Source: Deinococcus radiophilus (lineage in GTDB: Bacteria; Deinococcota; Deinococci; Deinococcales; Deinococcaceae). From it: a stretch of DNA of 64,000 nt. The notes under the pieces are model-generated. The model did not search any database. It was given only the letters and a program-made list of their open reading frames with translations, and was not told the origin of the DNA. The position numbers and the translations under genes are program-made. Shown piece after piece: positions 19,320 to 32,192 of this stretch (position 1 is its first letter; every line of letters starts with the position of its first letter). Location: assembly GCF_020889625.1 (NCBI RefSeq), contig NZ_CP086380.1, positions 136,001-200,000 on the forward strand, read 5' to 3'.

Positions 19320-20836
19320 CGGAGTCGCTGCGCCGCCTCTGGCCGGGCCTGCTGCTCGTTCCCCTTGTGTTAGGCGCGTTAGTCTGGGAGACAACCATGA
19401 CCCCTGATCCTGCTTCCGATTCCCCGGCACTGAGTCGCTCACAGCAAGCACCCCAGCTGCCGCTGTCCAGCGTGGTGCTGCCTGTCATGGTGCCACTGGA
19501 TGGTGTTCGGCAGGCAGTCAATGCGCGGGTTCCCCGCGAGTTTGCCCGGATTGACCGCGAGCAGCGCGTGCTGGGTGGCGCGGCGGGCGTCCAGATTCGC
19601 GGCGTGGTGGCCCGTCAGGGCGATATTCGGATCGTGCCGAGTGCTTCGGGCAACACTCTTGAACTGGAAGTGCCGCTCAGCGCCGAGTTCGCAGTGCGTC
19701 CGGAGCTGTCTGGGGCGGCCTGGGCCGGGCGGCTGGAGCAGTCATTGACCCGCGATTTCGGTGGCCAGGCCACTGTGCGGATGCGGGTGCGGCCCTACAT
19801 CCAGCCGGACTGGGAAGCGGGGGCGCAGGTGAGCAGCGAACTGACCTGGACCGATCCGCTGGCGATAGAGCTGTTACCTGGGACGCGCCTGAGCGTGGCG
19901 AGCTTGGCCGAAGGGGCCGTGCGGGCGCAGATGGAGCGAGTCACGCAGGAGGTGGTGCGGGCCGTGCGTGAGTCGGCAGCGCTCCGCGAGCGGGCGGAGC
20001 AACTGTGGACCATGGTGCAGCGGCCCTGGTCCCTGCCGCTGGAAGGCAACGGCGTAGATCAGGCCTATGCCCAGGTCATGCCCATGTCCCTGGCCGTGTC
20101 TGGCCTGCGGCTTCAGGATGATGCCCTGCACCTCTCGCTGGAGGCTGAAGGGTACCTGCGCGCCGAGCTGGGCCAACCACCTGTGACCCGCCCCACTGCG
20201 GCGCCTTTGCCTGCGCTGCGCGTGACGTCCCAGGCCACTCCCAGTGAACTGCACCTGCGTGTGCCGATTCTGCTGCCTTTTGCCGAGATGTCAGAGCTGG
20301 TCACGGCAGCGGTGAGACAGGAACTGCTGGGCTTGCGTCTCCCCGGTGGCGCCCTGGCCCCCGAACTGCGCCTGACTGACATTCAGGTCCAGCGTGAGGA
20401 TGACGCCCGCCGCCTCCGCCTGAGTGCGCGACTGGCGGTAACGGTCCTGGGCCGGACCCGCACCATCACCGCGCAGCTGAGCGGACGGCCCTGGCTGCGG
20501 CCTGGGGGCCAGGAAGTCACCCTGGAGAATGTCAAACTGGACCTGGACGCCGATGTACCGGGAGCCGCCTGGCTGGGACCGTGGCTGGCCGAGCGACTGG
20601 AACCCCGGCTGGCGAACGCAGCCCGCTTTGACCTCTCGCCGCGCCTGAACCGGCTAGAAGAGACAGTGGCGGCCCGCTTGCCCTTCTCGCCGCTGCCAGG
20701 CCTCAACTTGCGCGGCGACCTGGGTGATCTGCGGCTGGATGATCTGCGCGTCACTGCTCAGGGCCTCGAGGTGGTCGCCGCTGCAGATGGAGCGCTGGAT
20801 GTGTTGGTCAGTGCTGGGCAGTTGGGCAGGCGCTAG
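19298..20836 (+). CDS. DUF4403-family protein, N-terminally anchored
   Basis: 512 residues starting at a GTG inside the end of the second permease gene. A short basic stretch and one hydrophobic helix (WPGLLLVPLVLGALVW, about residues 15-30) anchor it. The rest is long repetitive beta-rich sequence with two similar halves, for example SLAVSGLRLQDDALHLSLEAEGYL, as in DUF4403 proteins. The likely location is facing the periplasm-like space. The 22-nt overlap with an LptG-type permease suggests a working partner, perhaps a lipid-binding bridge component; that role is inferred from context only. Confidence 0.65.
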   Translation: MAGRTAITESLRRLWPGLLLVPLVLGALVWETTMTPDPASDSPALSRSQQAPQLPLSSVVLPVMVPLDGVRQAVNARVPREFARIDREQRVLGGAAGVQIRGVVARQGDIRIVPSASGNTLELEVPLSAEFAVRPELSGAAWAGRLEQSLTRDFGGQATVRMRVRPYIQPDWEAGAQVSSELTWTDPLAIELLPGTRLSVASLAEGAVRAQMERVTQEVVRAVRESAALRERAEQLWTMVQRPWSLPLEGNGVDQAYAQVMPMSLAVSGLRLQDDALHLSLEAEGYLRAELGQPPVTRPTAAPLPALRVTSQATPSELHLRVPILLPFAEMSELVTAAVRQELLGLRLPGGALAPELRLTDIQVQREDDARRLRLSARLAVTVLGRTRTITAQLSGRPWLRPGGQEVTLENVKLDLDADVPGAAWLGPWLAERLEPRLANAARFDLSPRLNRLEETVAARLPFSPLPGLNLRGDLGDLRLDDLRVTAQGLEVVAAADGALDVLVSAGQLGRR

Positions 20837-21369
20837 ACCTCCGCTCCTGCGCTCTGTTCCAACAGGCGGCGGTGGCTGTGCAGGTGTGCGGCCACCATTC
20901 GCAGCCAGTCCAGCGCGTCCAGCTCCCCGAAGTAGGGGTGCCAAAAAGTGCGCCCCGGCGTTTCCCGGACCCCGGCGGCAACGGTTTCCAGGGCCTCGCG
21001 TCCGGCCCGCCACTCCTGTTCCCAGCCGTCCCAGCGCAGGCCCTCGGCACCGGGCAGGCTGTCGGCTGGGGCTTGCCGCTTGCCGCCGACCAGCCGGCCT
21101 GGGTTCTGCGGCGTGGGCCGCAATTCGCGGTCCGAGAGCAGCAGCCCCAGCACACGGGTAATGCCCTGATTGATCTTCAGGACATGCTCGGCTTCCTGGG
21201 CGGGGGACCACTCGCGGCCAGGCTGGGTGGCCGTCCAGTCCTGCGCACGCGTCCGTAGCTGCGCGGCAAAAGCGTCCAACTCGCAGCTCAGGCTGGCGCG
21301 TACCTGTTCTGGGGTTTCACCGAAAGGGAGCAGTACGGCGGGATCTTGCGGGGGCGTGGGAGCAGCCAT
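20833..21369 (-). CDS. DinB-superfamily protein
   Basis: 178 residues. Metal-ligand positions are suggested by AQEAEHVLKINQG (His of helix 2) and MVAAHLHSHRRLLEQ (His pair near the C-terminus). The central region contains a FWHPYFGELDALDW block common in DinB_2 proteins. It is convergent with the DUF4403 gene, the two stops overlapping by 4 nt. Its function is unknown; proteins of this fold are often metal-dependent thiol transferases or simply stress-associated. Confidence 0.65.
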   Translation of the reverse strand: MAAPTPPQDPAVLLPFGETPEQVRASLSCELDAFAAQLRTRAQDWTATQPGREWSPAQEAEHVLKINQGITRVLGLLLSDRELRPTPQNPGRLVGGKRQAPADSLPGAEGLRWDGWEQEWRAGREALETVAAGVRETPGRTFWHPYFGELDALDWLRMVAAHLHSHRRLLEQSAGAEV

Positions 21370-21379
21370 AGAAGGCAGT

Positions 21380-21928
21380 CTACTGCTGCATCCACCCGGC
21401 CCAGACGCCCACCTGACTGCCCACGCCGCAGCGGGCCTTATAGGGCAGGCCGTTCGGCGTCTTCCAGTGGGAAAGTGGCTGTTCTGGTCCGTAAGCGTCA
21501 GGATTGTTCAGGGCCAGTCCCGCCTGCTCACAGGAGGCGATGGCACCGGCCCGGAAGGTGCGGCCCGTCACCGCCGTCAGGAAGGTGGCGGCAGTGCGGT
21601 GATCCTGTGCGGTCATGCGAGAGCGCTTGAACTGGAGCCGCGCATTGCTGATCCAGCCTTCGGGGCGCACATCCACTTCCAGTTGGCTGCCATCCCGCAA
21701 TTGGTAGGCGCGCATGGTGCCGTCGTGCCAACCCATTCTGTTGGAGTCGTTAGAGCGTACCTCAATCAGCGTGCAGCCTTGCTCATGGCAGAACGGCGTC
21801 TGGGCCGGGTCAATCTTGTGGCCCAGCCAGCTTGTTGGGGCGGCACTACCGCCTATGGCCTGAGCGCTTGGCAGGAGAGCCATGCCCAACAAAAGTCCTG
21901 CGAACACTGACTGCTGTAGAGGTTTCAC
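21380..21928 (-). CDS. Secreted hypothetical protein, 182 aa
   Basis: A clear signal peptide (MKPLQQSVFAGLLLGMALLP, cleavage after SAQA, about residue 24) precedes a mature domain with four cysteines, at FCHEQGC, SCEQAG and ARCGVG. These could form two disulfides. No family was recognised. It lies 10 bp upstream of the DinB gene on the same strand, so the two may be co-transcribed. Disulfide formation would fit the DsbA/DsbB pair encoded nearby. Confidence 0.6.
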   Translation of the reverse strand: MKPLQQSVFAGLLLGMALLPSAQAIGGSAAPTSWLGHKIDPAQTPFCHEQGCTLIEVRSNDSNRMGWHDGTMRAYQLRDGSQLEVDVRPEGWISNARLQFKRSRMTAQDHRTAATFLTAVTGRTFRAGAIASCEQAGLALNNPDAYGPEQPLSHWKTPNGLPYKARCGVGSQVGVWAGWMQQ

Positions 21929-22039
21929 TGGTCCAGTGTATGTGTGACCTAAATCGCAACCTCACCTCATGAATGATGGGCCAACTTGGACAAATCGCCC
22001 GCATTGGCCCACAGGAGTTATGAAGCTGCGGGAGTGAAA

Positions 22040-23317
<1,278 letters not shown>

Positions 23318-23369
23318 GGGGCCTCCTGGGGCGGGTTATCGGCTCAAAGGGGAAAGATTGGATTGGGAT

Positions 23370-23684
23370 TCAGTCGCTGTCAAGCGTACGCGGGAGCCGC
23401 ACCAGACCGCCTACGTGGGCCGGGGCCAGGGCCACCACCTCGGCCTGGGGCAGGGTGCTCCCAGCTACGTCCGGGCGCAGATGATCGCTGAGTGGCAGTG
23501 GACGCTGCATCGGCTCCACGCCCTCCGTCTCTACGGCCTGGAGCTGCTGAAAATAGTCCAGCAGTTCGTTCAGCTCACCCCGAATGGCCACTTCCTCGTC
23601 AGGCTTCAGCTCCAGCCGGGCCAGCCGGGCCAGATGTTCAAGCTGCTCGGTGCTGAGACTGCTTTCGGACACGGGATGGGTCAT
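23370..23684 (-). CDS. gatC: Asp-tRNA(Asn)/Glu-tRNA(Gln) amidotransferase subunit C
   Basis: 104 residues with the family features: an N-terminal LSTEQLEHLARLARLEL helix, then ELNELLDYFQQLQAVETEGVEPM, and a Pro/Asp-rich tail (LRPDVAGSTLPQ). GatC stabilises the GatA-GatB heterotrimer that converts misacylated tRNAs. gatA and gatB are not adjacent, so the complex is encoded from scattered loci. It is upstream of serS. Confidence 0.88.
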   Translation of the reverse strand: MTHPVSESSLSTEQLEHLARLARLELKPDEEVAIRGELNELLDYFQQLQAVETEGVEPMQRPLPLSDHLRPDVAGSTLPQAEVVALAPAHVGGLVRLPRTLDSD

Positions 23685-23743
23685 GGCAGCCAGTATAAAG
23701 GCCCGTGTCTCCCGTCAGACTTGGGGAGGCACGGGAGGAGAGC

Positions 23744-24226
23744 TCAGTTGTTCAGATCAGGCTGATTGTGAAGGACTGCCGCATGACGCTCACGCGGCCA
23801 GGCCAGCAGCAGTATGATCAGGGTAAAAGCGATCAGGGCCAGCGCTGGAATGGTGAAAATAGAGTTCAGCGCCGAGAAATTCTGGCCCAGCGTCTGTGAC
23901 CACAGGGGCCACAACGTAGTGCAGGGTTCTTCGCCCGCGTCAATGGAGCAGGCGCGTGATACTGGAACCCAGCCCCAGATTTCAGCATTCTGGTAAAGGG
24001 CTACTGCGGCCCCGATGGCGGCCAGCGGGATGGCATATATCCGCACTCGCAAGTCATCCCGGAAGGCGGCCAGGCCCAGCGTGAGGGCCAGCGGATACAT
24101 GGCGATCCGCTGATACCAGCAGAGCTTGCAGGGGCGGTAACCCAGCACTTCACTGAGATACAGGCTGCCCAAAGTGGCGACCAGCGCCATCACCCAGGCC
24201 AGATACAGCCGCGTAGAGCGGGTCAT
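23744..24226 (-). CDS. Disulfide bond formation protein DsbB/BdbC
   Basis: 160 residues with four transmembrane helices. The quinone-reactive pair sits in [16 protein letters not shown] (CxxC), and the second pair in the outer loop ([12 protein letters not shown]). DsbB/BdbC reoxidises a DsbA-like partner and passes electrons to quinone. The partner gene ends 3 bp upstream on the same strand, which makes this a functional pair. Confidence 0.9.
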   Translation of the reverse strand: MTRSTRLYLAWVMALVATLGSLYLSEVLGYRPCKLCWYQRIAMYPLALTLGLAAFRDDLRVRIYAIPLAAIGAAVALYQNAEIWGWVPVSRACSIDAGEEPCTTLWPLWSQTLGQNFSALNSIFTIPALALIAFTLIILLLAWPRERHAAVLHNQPDLNN

Positions 24227-24229
24227 GGC

Positions 24230-24943
24230 TTATTGAGCCAGTGCAGCGTCAATGGCTGCCTTGACCCCGGCCTGGGTGGTGTCTTCCACCTTCTCGCCAT
24301 TGATAAACACGGTCGGGGTGCTGTTCACGCCGCTGGCCAGTGCCTCTTTCTCATTGGCTTCAACGGTGGCCAGGGTGGCGTCACTGTCCAGGCAGCTGCC
24401 AAAAGCCGTCTGGTCAATGCCGCCCACGTTCCCAGCCAGTTCCTTGAGGCGGTCCTTGCTGGCCCAGATCTCGGTTTCGGGTCCCTGCGCACGGAACAGG
24501 ATGGACTTGTACTCGGTGAAGGCTGCGGTGCCGCCATTCTCGAAGGCGCACTGGGCTGCCTGCGCGGCGTACTTGGAGTCGTCCTCATCCAGCTTGGCCA
24601 TTTCGGCCAGGAAGGGCCAGGTCACGAAGTAAGACTTGACTTGACCGGTGCGGATGTACTCGTTTTGGACCTGTGGGTAGACTTCGGCCTCGAACCTTTT
24701 GCAGGCGGGGCACTTGAAGTCTTCAACCACGATCATTTCCACGGGGGCCGATTCTTCACCAGCCATCGGCTTGTTGCTCAGGTCAAAAGCGGCTTTGGCA
24801 TTGGCATCCTGGTTGGCCTGGGTCTGCTCGGTGGCATTTTCACCGCGCCCGGCAAAGAGGGCCAGCGCAATCAAGGCGGCAGCGACTAGGGTTCCGATCA
24901 GGAGGGCGGAGTTGTTGTTGCCCCGGTTTTGCGGTCTGGTCAT
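24230..24943 (-). CDS. DsbA/BdbD-like thiol:disulfide oxidoreductase
   Basis: 237 residues. A single N-terminal helix (SALLIGTLVAAALIALALFAG) anchors a thioredoxin-fold domain outside the membrane. The active site reads EDFKCPACKRFE (CPAC) at about residue 85, and the cis-Pro loop reads STPTVFINGE near the C-terminus. The inserted helical region fits DsbA_4-type proteins. ATG 24943 is preferred over ATG 24967 because the hydrophobic anchor then starts within 20 residues. It is in an operon with the DsbB-like gene. Confidence 0.88.
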   Translation of the reverse strand: MTRPQNRGNNNSALLIGTLVAAALIALALFAGRGENATEQTQANQDANAKAAFDLSNKPMAGEESAPVEMIVVEDFKCPACKRFEAEVYPQVQNEYIRTGQVKSYFVTWPFLAEMAKLDEDDSKYAAQAAQCAFENGGTAAFTEYKSILFRAQGPETEIWASKDRLKELAGNVGGIDQTAFGSCLDSDATLATVEANEKEALASGVNSTPTVFINGEKVEDTTQAGVKAAIDAALAQ

Positions 24944-25007
24944 AAGTAGGCCGATTCTACACGGCACGTGTTAAGGCAAGGAAAAGCGGGGGGCCATGTT
25001 GTATGCC

Positions 25008-25046
25008 AAAAAAACCCGGAAGGCCAGTTCACGTTGGACTTCCGGG
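25008..25046 (-). terminator. Strong intrinsic terminator closing the uvrA operon
   Basis: CCCGGAAGGCC pairs with GGACTTCCGGG (one internal mismatch); on the minus strand it is followed by seven T (25008-25014). Confidence 0.85.
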
Positions 25047-25064
25047 CGGGGAATGGGGGCGCTA

Positions 25065-25993
25065 TCAGCGGACCGTAGCCTGATCGGCGTGCAGCAAGCG
25101 GCGCTCGGCGCGGCGTCCGGTCAAGTCCACGATCCACAGCACGAACTGCCGCACCAGGCTCAGGGCCAGGCCGACCAGCATGGCGAGGATGGCACTGCGC
25201 TGCAAATCCGGGTCAGCGACCATAATCAGGTTCTCGTCCAGCAGATGACCGTACTGCGCCGCTCCGATAATCGGCAAGGCAAACACGGCGGCGGCAAAGG
25301 GCAGCACGCCCCAGCCGCCGGAGTGCTTGACCACCAGCAGGGCCAGCAGGGCTCCGCCGACCAGCGGCAGCGCCACCGACCAGGTTTCAACTGGTTGTGC
25401 GGGGGCCAGCAGGGTCAGGCCTCCCAGCAACACGCCCAGATAGCCGAACCAACCTCCAAACTCGTCGGCCAGAATGGTGAGCAGCACCCAGGCAAACAGC
25501 ACCGTGGCCCAGGGCCAGCCGCTCTGAATGGCGAGGAACAGCAGGCCCAGGGTGACCAGCCCGCCGACCATGCGTCCACCCAGGCCCATCCAGTTCTGCC
25601 GCCGCAACCGCTCCTGCGGAGACAGGTCCGGTCCGCGCCGGGTGACGGCAGTGGTCCCGCCAGCCGGTTGAGCCTCGGGGACGCCTGCTTCACTCCGGCC
25701 CAGTTCGGTTCCCGTAACGCCAGAGGTATGTTCGCCGTCTTGCACCACTTGCGGCTCTGCCCGTACGGTCAGTGTGTCGGTGACAGACGTTTCCGTGAGA
25801 TCAGTTCCCGCGTCATGGCTGATAGGAGCTTTGGCGAACGACACCTGGGGTGTACCGCTGACTGCCACGGGTGAGTTGCCTTCCGGCAACGTCGGAGATT
25901 TCGCGGTGTCAGGCGTCGTGGCCCAGCTGGGCGTGCGCGGGGCAGTGGTGGGCTGCTCGGAACTGGGCGTGGGGTTGGGGGCGTCCTTCTGGC

Positions 25994-25997
<4 letters not shown>
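25065..25997 (-). CDS. Hypothetical polytopic membrane protein coupled to uvrA
   Basis: 310 residues. The first 130 are a disordered Pro/Thr/Ser/Glu-rich segment. The rest contains about six hydrophobic helices (for example MVGGLVTLGLLFLAIQSGW, ALPLVGGALLALLVV, AILAMLVGLALSLVRQFVLW). No family was recognised. Its ATG overlaps the uvrA stop (ATGA), and a strong terminator follows, so it is expressed only with uvrA. A link to DNA repair is suggested by position alone. Confidence 0.6.
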
Positions 25998-29200
<3,203 letters not shown>

Positions 29201-29605
29201 GATGTCAACTCCTTTTCGGAACGGCGGGCCTTCTGCCCAGAACGTAAGCGGCCAGGTCAGGCGGGCCAGAAACCAAACATTTCACTTTAGCACCCTCCTG
29301 TAGGAGCGCTGCTTAGAGGGAGTTCACGTCCTGAGGCAGGGCATCGCGCGGGCAAAGGCTCATCCTCAGTTACAGAAACTACGTTTGAGGTATGGACCGG
29401 ACCAACATCGCAGCCGGGGGTCAGTCGGGATACACTGGCGGGGAGTCTCAACTCCGATGTCAAGTCTTTAGTCGGTGTCTGGCCTGTCCAGATCCCCTGT
29501 CAGCAATGAACTTTACTTTTTCCGCCAAGCAGCGCAAGGCGCTGCGCCTGATCAAATCGTAGCGGCAGGCCTCTGGGGCCTGACCGTCAGTGAAAGGAGC
29601 CTTAT
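29201..29605. other. 405-bp divergent intergenic region between uvrA and rny
   Basis: No convincing gene. It holds the uvrA ribosome site, a short CTCCTGTAGGAG dyad near 29295-29306, and an 18-codon ATG frame just upstream of rny (about 29507-29563) without a clear ribosome site. Promoters for both genes must lie here but no strong -35/-10 pair stands out. Confidence 0.5.
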
Positions 29606-31423
29606 TTGACCGCCCTTTATGTCATTTTGGCTCTGTTGGGAATCGCCGTGGCCTTTGTCATGGGCCGGGCGCTGGGCCGTCAGCAGCGCGAGGTGGCTGA
29701 GCAGCAGCACGAGCAAATCGCCCGCGAGCGTGCCGAAGAGATTCGCCGTGAGGCCACCGCCCAAGCCGACGCCCTGCGTGAGCAGGCCCAGGCCGATTCC
29801 GACGCCCTGCGTATACGTGAGCAGCAAGACGCCTCATCGCGGGCCGAGCAGATGCTCCAACAGGCCGAACAGAAAATAGAAGAGCAGCGCCAGCACTTGG
29901 CTGAGCAGTTACGTGAGCAGCGTGCCCAACTGGAAGACCGCCGCAGCCAACTGAGTGAGCAGCTGCTGCAGTTTCAGGAGCTGCGCGACACCCTAGCGGC
30001 TGACCGCGCCGCACTGGACCAAGACCGCGCCGAGCTGACCCAGGAGCGCACCGAACTGAAAGCCGAAATGGCTGAGGAGCGTGAGCGCCTGGCCGCCGAC
30101 CGCCAGGAGTACCGCAGCGAACGTGACGCCATGAACCGCGAGCTGGAGCGCCAAAGCCGCCGCGCTGAGCAGCTGGACGCCCGTGGTGAGCGCCTGGACG
30201 CCCTGGAAGAAAGGCTGGAGGGGCAGCGCCGCGATCTGGCTGGTCAGGAGGACGAGTTGCAACTCCGCAGCGCCGAAATCGCTACTCGCCTGGAAGAAGT
30301 GGCGGGCCTGACCCGTGAGGACGCCCGCGAGCGGCTCTTGGGTGATCTGGACGCTGAACTGGAGGATGAAAAGGCCGCCCGCATCCGTGCCGCTGCTGAT
30401 CAAAGCCAGAAGGAAATTCAGCGCCAGGCCCGCAGTGTGATCGCACAGGCCATTCAGCGCAGCGCCGCTGAGACCAGTGCCCAGCTGTCGGTCAGCGTGG
30501 TCCCGATTCCCAGCGACGCCATGAAGGGTCGCCTGATTGGCCGCGAGGGCCGCAATATTCGGGCTTTTGAGGCGTTGACCGGGGTGGACCTGATTATCGA
30601 CGACACCCCTGAAGCAGTGATGTTGAGCAGTTTCAATCCGGTGCGCCGTGAGGTGGCCCAGCATGTGCTGGAGTCGCTGCTGGAAGATGGCCGCATTCAC
30701 CCCACCCGCATTGAGGAGATGGTGGGCCGCGCTCAGGAAGACATGCGGGCCTTTATCCATACTCAGGGCGAAGAAGCCGCCATTGAAGCTGGCGTGCTGG
30801 GGCTCAAGCCGGGGTTGCTGCAACTTTTGGGCCGGATGTATTTCCGCTCCAGCTACGGGCAGAATGTCCTCAAGCACTCGGTGCAGGTGGCGCACCTGAC
30901 GGGCATCATGGCTGACGAACTGGGGCTGGACGCCGCGCTGGCCCGCCGCTGCGGACTGATCCACGACATCGGCAAGAGCATTGACCGCGAGATTGAAGGC
31001 ACCCACATTGAGATCGGGGTCAGCCTGGGTACCCGCTTCGGTGAACCGGCAGAGGTGATTGACGCGATTGCCCACCACCACGATCCTGAAAACGGCGCGA
31101 CGCTGTACTCGGTGCTGGTGGCCGCTGCCGACGCGATCAGTGCGGCCCGCCCTGGGGCGCGGCGTGAGGAGCTGGAAGCCTATACCCGACGCCTGGAGCA
31201 ACTGGAAGAAATCGCCGTGAGCTTTCCGGGCGTGCAGCAGGCCTACGCCATTCAAGCGGGCCGCGAGGTGCGCGTGATCGTGCAGCCAGATCAGGTGACC
31301 GATGCTCAGGCCACGCTGCTGGCCCGCGACGTGGCGGGGCGCATCGAGCAGGACATGGAGTACCCCGGTCAGGTCCAGGTGACGGTGATCCGCGAAAGCC
31401 GGGCAACCGAAATGGCACGGTAG
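29606..31423 (+). CDS. rny: Ribonuclease Y
   Basis: 605 residues (typical proteins have about 520; the coiled coil is long). One N-terminal helix (LYVILALLGIAVAFVMG) anchors it in the membrane. A very charged coiled coil spans about residues 25-285. The KH domain has the VPIPSDAMKGRLIGREGRNIR block. The HD domain carries HSVQVAHL, IHDIGKS and AIAHHHD metal-binding motifs. RNase Y starts mRNA turnover by endonucleolytic cleavage. It begins at TTG 29606 with GAAAGGAGC just upstream. Confidence 0.95.
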   Translation: MTALYVILALLGIAVAFVMGRALGRQQREVAEQQHEQIARERAEEIRREATAQADALREQAQADSDALRIREQQDASSRAEQMLQQAEQKIEEQRQHLAEQLREQRAQLEDRRSQLSEQLLQFQELRDTLAADRAALDQDRAELTQERTELKAEMAEERERLAADRQEYRSERDAMNRELERQSRRAEQLDARGERLDALEERLEGQRRDLAGQEDELQLRSAEIATRLEEVAGLTREDARERLLGDLDAELEDEKAARIRAAADQSQKEIQRQARSVIAQAIQRSAAETSAQLSVSVVPIPSDAMKGRLIGREGRNIRAFEALTGVDLIIDDTPEAVMLSSFNPVRREVAQHVLESLLEDGRIHPTRIEEMVGRAQEDMRAFIHTQGEEAAIEAGVLGLKPGLLQLLGRMYFRSSYGQNVLKHSVQVAHLTGIMADELGLDAALARRCGLIHDIGKSIDREIEGTHIEIGVSLGTRFGEPAEVIDAIAHHHDPENGATLYSVLVAAADAISAARPGARREELEAYTRRLEQLEEIAVSFPGVQQAYAIQAGREVRVIVQPDQVTDAQATLLARDVAGRIEQDMEYPGQVQVTVIRESRATEMAR

Positions 31424-31482
31424 CTGGCTCCGTGAGCGGGTGCGAGTGCCAACCATAGGGCGCCCCATGACGGCGCTCACTC

Positions 31483-31516
31483 AAGGCAGAAGGCATTTTG
31501 GCTTTCTGCCTTTTTA
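31483..31516 (+). terminator. Intrinsic terminator after rny
   Basis: AAGGCAGA (31483-31490) pairs with TCTGCCTT (31505-31512) ahead of a T-rich tail. Confidence 0.8.
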
Positions 31517-31579
31517 TCTTTCTAAACAGCGTGCGGCCAGCGCTCCCCGTTCCATTCGCCGGAGCGATTTCTTTCTAGA

Positions 31580-32176
31580 ATGCCCTGTATGACCCAAGCG
31601 CCCCGTCCGTCCCGTCTGCCGCCCGCGTTCTGGTCGCTGGCCCGTGTGCTGGGCACGGTGGGGATCGGTCTAGCGCTACTGCTGATGCTGGGTACCTGGG
31701 GGCTGACACTGACCTTTGCACCGATGATCGGCGGCTGGCTGAATCAGGCTGAGGTGGGTCTGAGCAACATGAACACCAATATGGGCAACCTGATCAATTC
31801 GCTGGAACCGCTGGACATCCTGGCGCGCCCGGAGACGCTGGACGCCGTCCGTTCGCTGGGCAACTTGGCCGAGCGGGCCCGCCAGGCTCCCTTGATCGGG
31901 GCGTTCCTCACCCAGAACGGCGTGACCGCCCAGGCCCTGAATGAAGTGCAGCTGGTGACCGACAATTGGGCCACGTTGCTGGAGGACCGCCCTTCGGTGC
32001 CGGAATTGCGTGCCCAGCAGGCCGACATTCAAGCCTGGCTGAAGCGCACCCGCACCGCTCAGGCGTGGCTGACACCGCTCACTTGGGGGCTGAACTTCGG
32101 CTCGCTGCTGCTAGGGCTATGGTTCATGGCGGGGCAGTGGGCGCTGCTGCGGGCCGCGTCACGCCGTTTGGAGTAA
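31580..32176 (+). CDS. Hypothetical membrane protein, 198 aa
   Basis: Two transmembrane segments, one near residues 22-48 (TVGIGLALLLMLGTWGLTLTF) and one near 168-188 (LNFGSLLLGLWFMAGQWALL). Between them is a soluble helical domain of about 110 residues with heptad-like Asn/Leu patterns (NMNTNMGNLINSLEPLD). The topology implies that the middle domain is outside the membrane. No family was identified. ATG 31589 is an equally possible start. Confidence 0.55.
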   Translation: MPCMTQAPRPSRLPPAFWSLARVLGTVGIGLALLLMLGTWGLTLTFAPMIGGWLNQAEVGLSNMNTNMGNLINSLEPLDILARPETLDAVRSLGNLAERARQAPLIGAFLTQNGVTAQALNEVQLVTDNWATLLEDRPSVPELRAQQADIQAWLKRTRTAQAWLTPLTWGLNFGSLLLGLWFMAGQWALLRAASRRLE

Positions 32177-32192
32177 GTAAGTTTTTCTGCAC

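Noticed and set aside
29507..29563. An 18-codon ORF upstream of rny
   Set aside because: No clear ribosome site or conservation signal; kept only as a note in the intergenic entry.
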